Shown here: piece by piece, positions 13,560-21,348 of the stretch
Position numbering within the stretch: position 1 is the stretch's first letter
Layout of the letters: each line of letters starts with the position of its first letter
Source: DATARH01 sp963712835
GTDB taxonomy: Bacteria; Pseudomonadota; Alphaproteobacteria; ATCC43930; CGMCC-115725
Direction of reading: 5' to 3'
Assembly: GCA_963712835.1 (NCBI GenBank)
Contig: CAVQJJ010000012.1
Location: forward strand, 62,001 to 126,000
DNA: 64,000 nucleotides
Position numbers and translations under genes: made by a program
Notes under the pieces: model-generated
Told to the model about the DNA's origin: nothing
Database searches by the model: none
Seen by the model: the letters and a program-made list of their open reading frames with translations, nothing else

Positions 13560-14183
13560 GTGACAGGCTGGCGAGTCGGACTGCGTTCGGCGGTGGCATG
13601 CGTGGCTGATCGCCGTGTTCTGACCGCGCTCTGCCTGCTGATCCTTCCGGTGCTCACCGCCTGCGGCGCGGGCGCGCCGCCTGTTACCGAGGCCGAGCGC
13701 AAAGCGCTCGAGGCTGAGGCCGCGGCACCGCCACAGCTTCAGGCCGGAGAAAAAATCCACGTCACTGTTTATGGCGAGCCGAGCCTGAGCGGTGATTATC
13801 AGATCGACCCGAGCGGGTTGGTCTCTCTCCCATTGGCGGGCACCTTGAAAGCGGCCGGTCTCACGCAGCAGCAACTCGAACAAGCGCTCACAGCCAAGTT
13901 CGCCGGCGGCTACCTCAAAGACCCCAAAATCACCGTCGGCATCTCCGAGTTTCGCCCGTTTTACATCGTCGGCGAGGTCGAAAAACCGGGTGCGTATCCC
14001 TACACGGGCGGCCTCACCGTGCTTAGCGCCATCGCTATCGCCGGCGGCACGACTTATCGGGCAAATCAATCCGAGGTGCTGATCCAGCACGTCGGCGAGG
14101 AAGGAATGCGCGAATACAATACCAATTCGCCCATACCAATTCTTCCTGGCGATATTATTCAAGTTCCACGGCGCTATATTTAG
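13560..14183 (+). CDS. Wza-type polysaccharide export outer-membrane lipoprotein
   Basis: The GTG start at 13560 is set by GGAGGAG seven bases upstream; an earlier in-frame ATG (13491) lacks a site. The 207-residue product has a lipoprotein signal ending in the lipobox LTAC (Cys35). A Poly_export domain follows (about 60-130: GEKIHVTVYGEPSLSGDY, IDPSGLVSLPLAGTLKAAGL), then one SLBB domain (FYIVGEVEKPGAYPYTGG ... ILPGDIIQVPRR). Such proteins form the outer-membrane exit channel for capsule or exopolysaccharide. At about 207 residues it is shorter than E. coli Wza (about 380) and resembles the one-SLBB forms common in alphaproteobacteria. It is the first gene after the 13445 promoter and works with the Wzc-like protein at 17494. 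Confidence 0.9.
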   Translation: MTGWRVGLRSAVACVADRRVLTALCLLILPVLTACGAGAPPVTEAERKALEAEAAAPPQLQAGEKIHVTVYGEPSLSGDYQIDPSGLVSLPLAGTLKAAGLTQQQLEQALTAKFAGGYLKDPKITVGISEFRPFYIVGEVEKPGAYPYTGGLTVLSAIAIAGGTTYRANQSEVLIQHVGEEGMREYNTNSPIPILPGDIIQVPRRYI

Positions 14184-14293
14184 CACGCACGGATAAACTT
14201 CCGTTGTTAAAACGTCACACGTTGATTTGAAATCTTCATTATGCGCAAATTCACGTTGGCGAAGCGGCCACCCTGAGGTAGAAAAACAAAAGC

Positions 14294-15694
14294 ATGTTTC
14301 GCGGGTCCTGGCTCGTCGGGGGAACGCGGTTGTTCGGGAACATGATGAGAATTTGGGGGATCCTCGAGCACCGCCGCGCACCGGCGATGGTGGCGGCTGC
14401 GGCGGCGTTGCTCGCCGGTCTTTTCGCCTTCGCGCCGGCGCACGCGCAGGTGGGGGCCATCGGCGGCTCTTATGCGCCATCGTTTCAGCCGCCGCCCGTC
14501 TCCACCGATCACCCCGACTACCTGACAAACCCCGGACAGCCAGAGGACGCGCTTGTCGTCGGAAACTGGCTCGTCTATCCAAGCGCGTTCGTCGGCGGCG
14601 TTTACGACAGCAACATCAACCAGTCGTCAACCAACGTGCAGTCGAGCGGCGGTGCTCGGCTTACGCCCAGCCTGCTGGCGATATCGATCGGCGATTTCAG
14701 CAAGACAACCATATATGGCGTCGCCGATGCCCGCATCTATGCCAATCAGCAGGCAAACAATGCCGACGCCGTGGATGTCAGCAGCGGGATTATCGAGGTT
14801 TATCAACCGCTTCCCGACCTAATCTTCACGGGTCAGGGCGACTATACGCGACAAAAGGATCTGTTCAGCACGCTCGGCGACACGCACGCCGTGGTGAACC
14901 TAAACCCGGCGGCGATCGGGCTGGCGCCGATAAGCAACCCCATCGCGTACAACCAGTTGACCGGTTCGCTGCAGGTACAGAAGAATTTTTCCAACGCCTT
15001 TTTGATCGCAACCGGTTCGGTTGTCGGTCAAATCTATGACGACAACACGAATATCAACGAAAACCCCAATAACGCAACGGTCACCGGTGGACTGCGCGGC
15101 GGTATCTGGTTCACCCCGGCGATTTACGGCTATGTCGAGGGGGCCGGCAATTCGCGGAACGAATCGGTTTCTAGCCTCAGCTCGTCCGGCTATCGGGTGA
15201 CAGGCGGCTTGGGGACGGATCAGCTCGGTCTGGTGCGCGGCGAAGTTTACGGCGGATACCAGTCCGAAGGCTACTCGGCGTCGGGGATCGGCACCGTTTC
15301 GAGCTCCATTTACGGCGCGCGGGGCTATTACAACCCGCTGCCTGATTTGACCTTGAACGTCTCAATCGATGAGGAACTGGGTGTCTCGTTATTGACGCCG
15401 CTGCCAAATTCGCCGTTCGGCTCGGCGACCAAGGCGACCACGGCGCTGGCGATGGCCAACTACGCGCTTTCGGACTTTTGGGCGGCGGGGCTGCGCGGCG
15501 GCTATATTCGCACCGATTACGTCGGTACGCCGCGGCGCGATGATGCGTGGACAGCCGGCGGGACGCTCACCTACCAGCTGATGCGGAATATCGGCCTGAC
15601 CGCCGATTACCAGCACACCGAGCTGAGCTCCAATGTGGCGCTGCAAAGCTTTTCACGCGACGTCGTGACCGTCGGACTCACGTTTAAATACTGA
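14294..15694 (+). CDS. Outer-membrane beta-barrel protein of exopolysaccharide cluster (BBP2-like)
   Basis: The 466-residue product has a signal peptide ending APAHAQ (near residue 52 from Met14294). Alternating-pattern, Gly/Tyr/Asn-rich beta strands follow through to a C-terminal VTVGLTFKY typical of outer-membrane barrels. It resembles the 'putative beta-barrel porin 2' family often found beside polysaccharide export genes in alphaproteobacteria. A role in passing or anchoring polysaccharide is inferred from position. Start choice is uncertain: Met at 14342 or 14345 would also leave a signal peptide, and no start has a strong ribosome site. It lies 110 bp after the Wza-like gene. Confidence 0.75.
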   Translation: MFRGSWLVGGTRLFGNMMRIWGILEHRRAPAMVAAAAALLAGLFAFAPAHAQVGAIGGSYAPSFQPPPVSTDHPDYLTNPGQPEDALVVGNWLVYPSAFVGGVYDSNINQSSTNVQSSGGARLTPSLLAISIGDFSKTTIYGVADARIYANQQANNADAVDVSSGIIEVYQPLPDLIFTGQGDYTRQKDLFSTLGDTHAVVNLNPAAIGLAPISNPIAYNQLTGSLQVQKNFSNAFLIATGSVVGQIYDDNTNINENPNNATVTGGLRGGIWFTPAIYGYVEGAGNSRNESVSSLSSSGYRVTGGLGTDQLGLVRGEVYGGYQSEGYSASGIGTVSSSIYGARGYYNPLPDLTLNVSIDEELGVSLLTPLPNSPFGSATKATTALAMANYALSDFWAAGLRGGYIRTDYVGTPRRDDAWTAGGTLTYQLMRNIGLTADYQHTELSSNVALQSFSRDVVTVGLTFKY

Positions 15695-16038
15695 TGTTCG
15701 GCAATAACTGACGTTTAGGGTCGCAAGTTCGCCGATCCTGTCACCAGTCAAGGCGGTCCCACCGGTTCGTCCGGGCTTGTCACCAACAACTGTATAAGCC
15801 CCCGCGCCCCCTGGCAGCCGTTGCCCCTTGACCTGCCGCATGACGATCTGCCGGATCGGAGCGAAACAGCAACTTTCAACGCTTACTTCCACGGGTTTCG
15901 GCCTGACGACGCGCTGAGCGCGGGCTTCGCGCAACCTTGTTTCGGCACAGGGGCTGTGCGACTCTCCCGGCGCTCAACGGGGGACGCACAACGCTTCACC
16001 AGCGAGGAACGGTTGAGACACCCTCGTCTCACCCGAAC
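15695..16038 (+). other. Intergenic leader with two hairpins upstream of ops
   Basis: I see no convincing gene in this stretch. It contains a perfect GCACAG/CTGTGC inverted repeat (15945-15959) and a perfect TGAGAC/GTCTCA hairpin with a 6-nt loop (16014-16031), only 7 bp before the ops element. A TATAAG near 15793 has no properly spaced -35, so a separate promoter here is unproven. The layout resembles the structured leaders of RfaH-controlled operons. Confidence 0.5.
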
Positions 16039-16050
16039 GGCGGTAGCGTG
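16039..16050 (+). promoter_or_regulatory. ops element (RfaH recruitment and pause site)
   Basis: GGCGGTAGCGTG is a 12 of 12 match to the conserved end of the enterobacterial JUMPstart/ops sequence. It is followed by GATTTTTTCG, which resembles the T-rich downstream part of natural ops sites. It lies at the head of a 30-gene + strand polysaccharide run, and an RfaH-like gene is at 9038-9607. Its last three bases are the GTG start of the next gene. Confidence 0.7.
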
Positions 16051-17490
16051 GATTTTTTCGATACCGATGCAAAGCTGACTGCTCTGCCCAAATTCGAGCG
16101 AGCCGTCCACGGATCGTTGATCGTCGACGAGGCGGTGTTCTGGCTTTTCGTCGTCGGCTTGGCATGGGTGCCCCTCTGGTATGGTGGCAATGCCCCCTTG
16201 GCGTGGGGAATAAACGCCGTTTTCTTTCCCGGTTTGGCGGCGCTTCACGAGTTGTCGATAGTGCTGCCCGGGCGGCGCCATCCGGTCGGCTTTCGCGCGC
16301 TCGCCATTCCGGCGGTGCTTTTCGGCGCCGTGATCCTGTGGATCAGCCTCCAGACGGCGGCATGGCTACCGGCGGCGCTCACAAACCCCATCTGGGGCCT
16401 GGCCGCCAAGGCGCTGGGCAAACCGCTTTCCGCCAGCATCAGCGTCAATCGCGACTTGACCGATCTCGCCTTGGTGCGGCTGCTGACCGCTGCGAGCGTC
16501 TTTTGGCTGGGCGTGCAGCTGTGCCGTGACGGCGCGCGCGCCAACCGGCTGATCGCTGGAATCGCGCTCATCGGCTGCGTTTACGCCGCTTACGGCATCG
16601 TCGCCGCGAAGACGGGGCAACTGGGATGGTTGATCGCACCGGCGGCGGAAGGCCATGTGACCTCGACCTTCGTCAATGAAAATTCATACGCGACTTTTGC
16701 CGGGATTGGGCTCATCGCCGCTGGCGGCTTGCTGATCCGTGCCTATCAGCGTACGGCCATCGACGGCGGCGGCTGGCGGCTGCGCCTTGCCGCCTTTATC
16801 GACACCAGCGGCGGTGAAGCAGCGTGGCTGATCAGCGCCGCGTTCGTCAGCCTCGTCGCGCTGTTGCTGACCGGGTCCCGCGGCGGCGTGCTGTCCACGG
16901 GGTCGGGCCTCGCCCTCGTCGGCGCGCTCGCTTTATCGCGCGAGCGTCGTCATCGGCGCCGCCCCATCGGCCCGATCGCGTTGTTGCTGGGGTTGGCGGC
17001 GGCGACCCTCCTTGTTTTCGGCAGCATCTTCACGCGTCATCTCGGGACTTCGGGGCTCGCCGACAGCAATCGCCTGGCGGTGTTCGTGCTGACCGTGCGC
17101 TCTATCCTCGACGCACCGCTGCTCGGGTTCGGCTATGGCACGTTCAGCGATGTCTTTCCGCTCTACCGCGACCAGTCGATCAGCCTTCAGGGCGCCTGGC
17201 TGCAAGCGCACGACAGCTATATCGAGCAGTTGCAGGGGCTCGGTCTGGTATTCGGGGCGATGCTGATTGCCGTACTGGCGCTGCTCGCGCTACGGTGCCT
17301 GCGGGGAGCGATCCAGCGTCGAGAGAATGCGACGGTGCCGTTAGTGGCCACCGGCGCCGCCTGCCTCGTCGGCTTGCACGCGGCCGCCGATTTCAGCCTG
17401 CAGATCCAAGCCGTGACGCTGATCTTCATGGCGATCCTCGGCGCCGGGGTGAGCCAATCGACGAGTTCGCGCATCGATATTGGGGATTGA
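16048..17490 (+). CDS. O-antigen ligase/polymerase-like membrane protein (Wzy_C family)
   Basis: This polytopic protein of about 480 residues has some 10-12 predicted membrane helices. A large periplasmic segment carries NENSYATFAGIGLIAAGG, and the family signature LLTGSRGGVLSTG is followed by LGFGYGTFSDVFPLYRD and HDSYIEQLQGLG. Proteins of this type polymerise lipid-linked repeat units or ligate glycans on the periplasmic side. The GTG start at 16048 overlaps the ops element and has no clear Shine-Dalgarno sequence. An in-frame ATG at 15937 would extend the protein through the leader hairpin and is less likely. It is the first of thirty co-directional genes and ends 3 bp before the Wzc gene. 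Confidence 0.82.
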   Translation: MDFFDTDAKLTALPKFERAVHGSLIVDEAVFWLFVVGLAWVPLWYGGNAPLAWGINAVFFPGLAALHELSIVLPGRRHPVGFRALAIPAVLFGAVILWISLQTAAWLPAALTNPIWGLAAKALGKPLSASISVNRDLTDLALVRLLTAASVFWLGVQLCRDGARANRLIAGIALIGCVYAAYGIVAAKTGQLGWLIAPAAEGHVTSTFVNENSYATFAGIGLIAAGGLLIRAYQRTAIDGGGWRLRLAAFIDTSGGEAAWLISAAFVSLVALLLTGSRGGVLSTGSGLALVGALALSRERRHRRRPIGPIALLLGLAAATLLVFGSIFTRHLGTSGLADSNRLAVFVLTVRSILDAPLLGFGYGTFSDVFPLYRDQSISLQGAWLQAHDSYIEQLQGLGLVFGAMLIAVLALLALRCLRGAIQRRENATVPLVATGAACLVGLHAAADFSLQIQAVTLIFMAILGAGVSQSTSSRIDIGD

Positions 17491-17493
17491 GAC

Positions 17494-19761
17494 GTGCCTG
17501 ACGGGCTGACTGCCGCCGAAAGACCGGATATCGGCCAGGGCGATCAACGTTTCGACCTGCGCGAAGCGATGAGCTTCCTGTGGCGCCAATGGAAATTCAT
17601 CGCTGCGGTGACCGCGGTCGGAATTGCAATCGGCGCGCTGACGATGGCGCGCCAAACGGCGCTTTACACGGCGACGAGCCAGGTGTTGCTCGAGCGTCCG
17701 AGCGCGGTGCCGCCGGGCGGCGACACTTTCAGCCCGGACAACCGGCTCGACCTGCCGCTGATCGAAAGCCAGATATCGATTATCCGCTCGACGGTGTTTC
17801 TCCGCCGGGTCGTCGAGAAAGAGGGGCTGGCGCCGCCGCCGCCCGCGAACCAGCTGCAGGCAGCGGAGGCTACACCGCCAACGCTCCTCGGCAAGGTGAA
17901 ATTATTTTTCCTGTCCCTGATCGGCCGCGGCGACGACAGCGCCGCGGAGCCCGCGCCCACTGCCGCGGAGGCCGGAGCCAATTCGATCCCGCTCTACGAG
18001 CTGCGCGCGATTGAGGGCCTCAAATCGGCGATCACGGTAACGCGTGGGGTGCCGCTCAGCTACGTCCTGGCGATCTCGGTAACCTCGCCCAGTCCCGACA
18101 AGGCGGCGGAGCTCGCCAACGCGGTGGCGGACGCCTACCTGGTCGACAAGCTCGATACGCGGTTCGACGCGGCCAAACGGGCATCGGCCTGGCTGAGCGA
18201 TCGCCTCGGCAAGTTGCGCGATCAGGTGCACGATTCGGAGGAAGCGGTCGAGCAGTTCCGCGCCGCGCACGGTCTGGTGCAAAGCAACGGCGTGACGCTC
18301 AGCCAGCAACAGCTGTCCGACCTTAATGCCAAGCTGATCGACGCCAAGGCGGACCTCGCCCAGAAAAAGGCAAAGGTCGATTTGCTCAGCTCGATCCAGG
18401 CCAAGGGCGGCAGCATCCAGTCCATGCCGGAAATCGCCAACGCCGGCGCGCTGGCGGGGCTGCGGCAGCAAGCCGCCCAGTTGTCCGCGCAGGAAGCGGA
18501 CCTGCTTGCCCGTTACGGAGCCTCGCATCCACTGGTCGTCAACATCCGCGCACAGCTACGTGACGTCGAGGGCAGCATCGGGGCGGAGACCGCGCGCCTC
18601 GCGGGGTCGGTCAAGAACGATTACGAACTGGCTCAGGCGAAAGTCGCTTCGCTGGAAAAATCGTTCGCGGCGGCGACCGGCCAGACCAACGTCGATGACG
18701 CAACGGCGATCCATCTACGCGAATTGCAACGTACCGCCGACGTTAACCGCACCCTCTTCGAGGATTTTCTCAAGCAGTCGAAGATCACCCAGGAACAGTC
18801 GACCTACGAGCCGCAAGACGTGCGGATCATCAGCCCGGCCGTCCCGCCGGGCGCAGCGAGCTACCCCCGCAAGGGTCGGCTCATGACGATAAGCCTGGTG
18901 CTGGGCCTGCTGATCGGGGTCGTCGGTGCGCTCGCGAAAGAGAAGCTGAATACCGGGTTCACAACGCCGAAGCAGATCGAAGAGATGCTCGGACTGCCGT
19001 TGCTGACCTCGATCAGCCGCATGACGAGCCGGGATCTCGCCGGGGAGCGCGGCAACATCTCGATCTACGAGGTGCCGACCGTGAAGCCGCTATCGCGGTT
19101 CGGCGAGGCGATCCGCGCCTTGCGCAGCGGCGTCCACATGACCGATGTGGACGATCCGCCCAAGGTCATTCAGGTAACGTCGACCGTGCCCGGCGAGGGC
19201 AAGACCACGATCGCGCTGTCGCTCGCCTCCTCTGCGGCTGCGGCCAAGCTCCGGGTGCTGTTTATCGATGCCGACCTCCGGCACCCGTCGGCGACGCATG
19301 CGTTCAAGCTCAGCCGCGAGGTGGGGCTGGTCGATCTCCTGCTGGGCGACGTCGATCTCGAAAACGCCGTGCAGTTCTATGAAAAGGGCGGTTACTGGGC
19401 GCTCAGCGCCGGCAACAAGACGCAGAACCCCACCGATCTGCTCGGCTCGGAGCGAATGCGCGCGCTGGTCAACGGCTTCAAGGAAGCCTACGACCTGGTG
19501 ATCCTCGACACGCCGCCCGCCGGACCGCTTGTCGACCCCGTGGTCGTATCGCACCTCGCCGACAAGATAGTTCTCGTGGTGCGCTGGGGCTCGACGGCGC
19601 GCGAACTCGTCAAGGAATGTGTCATTCAGTTGTCCGGACACCGCAAGATCGCCGGCGTTGCGTTCAACTATGTCGATGAGCGCGAGGCGCAGAAGTACGG
19701 CAAGTACGCCTACTCGTATTATTACGGCCGCCGCTATTACAAGCGCTACTACACGCAATAA
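17494..19761 (+). CDS. Wzc-like polysaccharide co-polymerase with BY-kinase domain
   Basis: This 755-residue fusion starts at GTG 17494. It has a Wzz domain with an N-terminal membrane helix (about 35-55), long periplasmic coiled coils (about 225-430) and a second helix (SLVLGLLIGVVGALAKEKL, about 465-485). The cytoplasmic BY-kinase has Walker A STVPGEGKTTIALS (Lys570), Walker A' LFIDADLRHP (Asp592, Asp594) and Walker B VILDTPP (Asp672). The C-terminus is a tyrosine cluster (YSYYYGRRYYKRYY), the autophosphorylation tail. It controls chain length and couples polymerisation to the Wza channel; cycling of tail phosphorylation is needed for export in known systems. No Wzb-type phosphatase is adjacent. 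Confidence 0.93.
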   Translation: MPDGLTAAERPDIGQGDQRFDLREAMSFLWRQWKFIAAVTAVGIAIGALTMARQTALYTATSQVLLERPSAVPPGGDTFSPDNRLDLPLIESQISIIRSTVFLRRVVEKEGLAPPPPANQLQAAEATPPTLLGKVKLFFLSLIGRGDDSAAEPAPTAAEAGANSIPLYELRAIEGLKSAITVTRGVPLSYVLAISVTSPSPDKAAELANAVADAYLVDKLDTRFDAAKRASAWLSDRLGKLRDQVHDSEEAVEQFRAAHGLVQSNGVTLSQQQLSDLNAKLIDAKADLAQKKAKVDLLSSIQAKGGSIQSMPEIANAGALAGLRQQAAQLSAQEADLLARYGASHPLVVNIRAQLRDVEGSIGAETARLAGSVKNDYELAQAKVASLEKSFAAATGQTNVDDATAIHLRELQRTADVNRTLFEDFLKQSKITQEQSTYEPQDVRIISPAVPPGAASYPRKGRLMTISLVLGLLIGVVGALAKEKLNTGFTTPKQIEEMLGLPLLTSISRMTSRDLAGERGNISIYEVPTVKPLSRFGEAIRALRSGVHMTDVDDPPKVIQVTSTVPGEGKTTIALSLASSAAAAKLRVLFIDADLRHPSATHAFKLSREVGLVDLLLGDVDLENAVQFYEKGGYWALSAGNKTQNPTDLLGSERMRALVNGFKEAYDLVILDTPPAGPLVDPVVVSHLADKIVLVVRWGSTARELVKECVIQLSGHRKIAGVAFNYVDEREAQKYGKYAYSYYYGRRYYKRYYTQ

Positions 19762-20425
19762 AACATCCGGCGCGGCGATCCCTCGCTTCGCGACAACCGC
19801 CGTCGTGATCGCGCTGTGCGCGTTTGCCGCCACACGCGGCTGGAGGCTTATCGATTTTGCGCGGGCGCGAGCGGCGGACAAAACCAGCGAGGCGACGCGC
19901 GCCTGGATCGGCGTCCCGGCCGTCACTACTGCGGCGCTCGACGCGGCATTGCACGACATCGCCGAGCAGGGCAGCGCTGCGGCGGCGGAACAGCGCACCG
20001 CGCTGTTGACGCAACTTCTCGCCGTCCGACCGATGTCGTCGATTGCTTGGCTCTCGCTGGCCGGTATGCGGGTGGCGACCGGAGAGCCCTACAGCACTGT
20101 CCTCGCGGCGCTCAAAATGTCGTCGGTCACCGGGCCCAATGAGGCCGAGGTGATGTGGGAGCGCGGCATCTTCGGACTCTTGCAATGGGAAGTGTTGCCG
20201 CCGGACTTCCAGCAGCGCGCGATCGTCGATCTCGCCGGACCTATTCTCACGGGCATCGTCAACGACCCAGGGCGGCAGTTGGTCCGCAGTGTCCTGAGCG
20301 CGAAGGCGCCGAAAGCGCAAGCGCAAATCGCACGAATGCTGCAAACCCAAGGGATTACGTCCGTGGACTTAAAGCAAATCGGGCTTAGTTCGGCGCAGAC
20401 GCAGGCGCCCGCCGTCACGCAATGA
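19676..20425 (+). CDS. Unknown membrane-anchored protein in polysaccharide operon
   Basis: I recognise no family. The protein has one N-terminal hydrophobic helix (FATTAVVIALCAFAATRG) and an alpha-helical, TPR-like soluble part (LLAVRPMSSIAWLSLAGMRV, VMWERGIFGLLQWEVLP), probably periplasmic. The start is uncertain. ATG 19676 overlaps the 3' end of the wzc gene by 86 bp and gives a positively charged leader before the helix. GTG 19805 would avoid the overlap but cut into the helix. Neither has a clear ribosome site, so translational coupling to wzc is likely. Small proteins of this sort often accompany Wzc-type genes and may help assembly; that is inference only. It ends 4 bp before the next gene. 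Confidence 0.6.
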   Translation: MSARRRSTASTPTRIITAAAITSATTRNKTSGAAIPRFATTAVVIALCAFAATRGWRLIDFARARAADKTSEATRAWIGVPAVTTAALDAALHDIAEQGSAAAAEQRTALLTQLLAVRPMSSIAWLSLAGMRVATGEPYSTVLAALKMSSVTGPNEAEVMWERGIFGLLQWEVLPPDFQQRAIVDLAGPILTGIVNDPGRQLVRSVLSAKAPKAQAQIARMLQTQGITSVDLKQIGLSSAQTQAPAVTQ

Positions 20426-20429
20426 ACCC

Positions 20430-21344
20430 ATGAAGGCTTCGGCAAAAGCGACCGGCTTCGACAGCCCGACACGCCTGCCGCGCGATCAGGACGAGCGCCG
20501 CCGCTGGCAAAGCGCCAACCGGGCGTGGTGGGAGCGCACGCCGATGCGCTACGACTGGCGCGAGCAGCTCACCCCGACCCCCGGCAGCATCGACTATTTC
20601 GAGGAGATCGATCGCCGCTTCCTGACCTCGGCCCGCGGCTTCATGCCGGAACGGACGCGGCCCTTTGATGCGGTGATCCCGTTTGATGCGCTCGCCGATC
20701 GCGATGTGCTCGAAATCGGGGTCGGCCAGGGCACCCACGCGCAGCTTCTGGCGCCCCGCTGCAAATCCTACGCGGGCATCGACATGACCACGGCGGCGAC
20801 GGCGATGACCTCGCGTCGCCTCCACCTGTTCCGCCTGCCCGGCGCCGTTCTTCGCATGGATGCCGAGGCGCTCGCGTTTTGCGATGAGAGTTTCGACTAC
20901 GTCTGGAGCTGGGGGGTGGTCCACCACACCGCCGATACGGCGCGAGCGCTCGCGGAAATTCGCCGCGTGCTGCGGCCCGGCGGCGAGTGCACGCTGATGG
21001 TCTATTACCGATCCTGGTGGAGCTACTACCTGTTCGGGCTGTTGCGTTGGCTGTTTCTCCGCGGTGACGGCGAAACGAATAACGTGCATGCCGCGATACA
21101 GGATGGCACCGACGGCACGATCGCTCGGTTCTACACGCCAGCCGATTGGCGAACTTTGGCGGGCGAACTGTTTGCCATCGGCAATTTCGCCGTCTACGGT
21201 CAGAAGAGCGATGTCGTGCCATTGCCGGCCGGCTGGCTCAAGGACCGCCTGATCGCCGTGCTGCCCGACCCGCTCGCCCGCTTTCTGACCGGCACGATGC
21301 GGATGGGCTCGTTTCTCGTCATCCAGATGCAAAAGGCGGCCTAA
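20430..21344 (+). CDS. Class I SAM-dependent methyltransferase
   Basis: The 304-residue enzyme has motif I VLEIGVGQGTH (near residue 94), the acidic ribose-binding region (AGIDMTT), motif II-like VWSWGVVHHTADTARAL and motif III RRVLRPGGECTLMVYY. The C-terminal part has a hydrophobic stretch (WWSYYLFGLLRWLF) that may touch the membrane. It probably methylates a sugar or lipid-linked intermediate of the surface polysaccharide, as its neighbours are an amidotransferase and a glycosyltransferase. Gaps of 4 bp on either side show it is part of the operon. The substrate is not evident. Confidence 0.85.
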   Translation: MKASAKATGFDSPTRLPRDQDERRRWQSANRAWWERTPMRYDWREQLTPTPGSIDYFEEIDRRFLTSARGFMPERTRPFDAVIPFDALADRDVLEIGVGQGTHAQLLAPRCKSYAGIDMTTAATAMTSRRLHLFRLPGAVLRMDAEALAFCDESFDYVWSWGVVHHTADTARALAEIRRVLRPGGECTLMVYYRSWWSYYLFGLLRWLFLRGDGETNNVHAAIQDGTDGTIARFYTPADWRTLAGELFAIGNFAVYGQKSDVVPLPAGWLKDRLIAVLPDPLARFLTGTMRMGSFLVIQMQKAA

Positions 21345-21348
21345 GACG

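Noticed and set aside
15777..15798. Promoter TTGTCA/TATAAG upstream of ops
   Set aside because: The hexamers are only 10 bp apart, too close for a sigma70 promoter.
15653..15934. 93-codon - strand frame in the leader before the Wzy-like gene
   Set aside because: No ribosome site, no recognisable domain, and it overlaps the end of the barrel gene and leader structures.
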